DNA of 64,000 bases from Xanthomonas prunicola (GTDB lineage: Bacteria > Pseudomonadota > Gammaproteobacteria > Xanthomonadales > Xanthomonadaceae), in the NCBI RefSeq assembly GCF_002846205.1, contig NZ_PHKV01000004.1, forward strand, positions 186,001 through 250,000, in the 5' to 3' direction. Below are positions 63,136 to 64,000 of this stretch, piece after piece (the stretch's first letter is position 1; each line of letters begins with the position of its first letter). The position numbers were made by a program, and so were the translations under genes. The notes under the pieces were generated by a model, which saw only the letters and a list, made by a program, of their open reading frames with translations, had not been told where the DNA came from and did not search any database.

Positions 63136-64000
63136 ATGACGGGGCAACGGACAACGGCGATGCGCCAACGTGTTGCCGCCTGGTGCGGCGTCGCGCTGCT
63201 CGGCCTGACCTTGTGGAGCGGGGCGCTTGCGCCGCTGTGGGCACGCGGCGTCAGCGATGCGCCGGCCGGCCCGCCGGTGCCGCTGCTGTGGAAGGTCGAT
63301 GGCAAGGGCGGCACCTTGTATCTGTTGGGTTCGTTCCATGTGCTCAAGCCCAGCGACTACCCGCTAGCGCCGGATGTGATGCAGGCCTTCGCCAAGGCCG
63401 ACCGTCTGCTATTCGAGTTGCCGCCTGACGATGCGCAGTCGCCGGAACTGGCCAGTCGCATGCTGCAGGCCGCGCGGCGCACCGACGGGCGCACGCTGCA
63501 GGACACGCTGGACGCAAAAACCTGGCAGTCACTGAGTGCCTACGCGCGCAGGTACGGCATGTCGCTGGAGAGCTTGCAGCCGCTCAAGCCCTGGTTCGTG
63601 GCACTGACGATCAGCCTGGCCGAGATGACCCGGCAAGGTATGGACCCGAACGCTGGGCTGGACCATTACCTGATGGAACAGGCGCAGGCGCGCGGCAAAC
63701 CGGCCGATGGCCTGGAGCGCGCCGCCGAACAGATCGCGTTGCTCGATGGCATGTCGCCTACCGAGCAGCATCAGTTGCTGGAAGAGCCGCTGGACGAGGC
63801 AGATGCCACCGTCCAATTGCGCCAGCTGCATGCGGCCTGGCGCAATGGCGACGTGCATACGCTGTCCACGCAAATGGCAGAAGACATGCGCCGCCAGTAC
63901 CCGGCGCTCTATCAGGACATCAATGTCGAGCGCAATGCGCGCTGGGTGCCGCGTCTGGAACAGCGGCTTGGCAAAGGCAGCGGTACCACGCTGGTGGTGG
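63136..64000 (+). CDS. TraB/GumN-family protein (partial, runs off the window)
   Basis: The reading frame stays open to the right edge, 288 codons visible. ATG 63136 follows GGGAAAG; ATG 63121 and ATG 63160 are alternatives. It has a signal peptide or anchor (VALLGLTLWSGALAPLWARG), then LWKVDGKGGTLYLLGSFHVLKPSDYPL (GSFH is the first conserved TraB/GumN motif) and FELPPDDAQS; GLDHYLMEQAQARGKPADGLE (about 175-195) is also typical. GumN, of the xanthan cluster, is in the same superfamily, which has a metalloprotease-like fold of unknown use. The C-terminal part lies beyond the window. Confidence 0.88.
   Translation, partial: MTGQRTTAMRQRVAAWCGVALLGLTLWSGALAPLWARGVSDAPAGPPVPLLWKVDGKGGTLYLLGSFHVLKPSDYPLAPDVMQAFAKADRLLFELPPDDAQSPELASRMLQAARRTDGRTLQDTLDAKTWQSLSAYARRYGMSLESLQPLKPWFVALTISLAEMTRQGMDPNAGLDHYLMEQAQARGKPADGLERAAEQIALLDGMSPTEQHQLLEEPLDEADATVQLRQLHAAWRNGDVHTLSTQMAEDMRRQYPALYQDINVERNARWVPRLEQRLGKGSGTTLVV

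Overview
The window reads as an ordinary chromosomal stretch of a high-GC gammaproteobacterium. Gene content and order point to the genus Xanthomonas: Puu/Pot polyamine genes, petABC-sspAB, miaB-phoH-ybeY-corC, nnr-tsaE-amidase-mutL, a large Lhr helicase, an H-NS-like protein and LigD. The species cannot be set from the sequence alone. About 46 intact genes, two truncated gene remnants, one edge-cut gene and one tRNA are supported. Coding density is high. No insertion sequence, prophage, integrase or CRISPR array is visible.

Layout. 6-1304 encodes a PleD-like response regulator with a GGDEF output. 1389-19072 is a polyamine region. It holds a gamma-glutamylputrescine oxidase, two glutamine-synthetase-like ligases, a PuuD hydrolase, a class III aminotransferase, a PotF-like binding lipoprotein, PotG/H/I permease genes and a succinate-semialdehyde dehydrogenase. 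Together they can import putrescine and carry it by gamma-glutamylated intermediates to GABA, succinate semialdehyde and succinate. A complete EmrA-EmrB-NodT tripartite efflux operon, with a TetR-type palindrome in front of it, sits between potF and potGHI.

19658-27433 (all minus strand) is miaB-phoH-ybeY-corC, with two small secreted-protein genes interleaved, followed by a DUF4105/Lnb-N protein where many relatives carry lnt, and then corA. A cluster of DnaA-box-like 9-mers lies between miaB and phoH. 27472-28141 looks like a deletion scar that removed the 5' ends of two divergent genes, one of them a glutathione S-transferase. A lytic transglycosylase follows, then petABC (cytochrome bc1), sspA-sspB, small hypothetical genes, an SDR and the 1471-residue Lhr helicase.

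40456-44245 is a sensory block: an MCP behind a near-perfect sigma-28 promoter, a cheW, and a GAF protein with a degenerate GGDEF domain. 44537-49655 has a small hydrophilic protein gene, tRNA-Ala(CGC) with promoter and terminator, an H-NS-like gene, DUF3606, ligD and rnd. 49750-53537 encodes a SUMF1-fold envelope protein lacking the FGE cysteines and an AcvB/VirJ protein. 53834-64000 carries xseA, queG diverging from nnr over a 24-bp gap, tsaE, an N-acetylmuramoyl-L-alanine amidase, mutL, a DUF1684 lipoprotein and the 5' part of a TraB/GumN-family gene.

Limits: all calls come from reading translations and motifs by eye. No database search, alignment or promoter scoring was run. Long antisense frames are common at this GC content and were treated as shadows.
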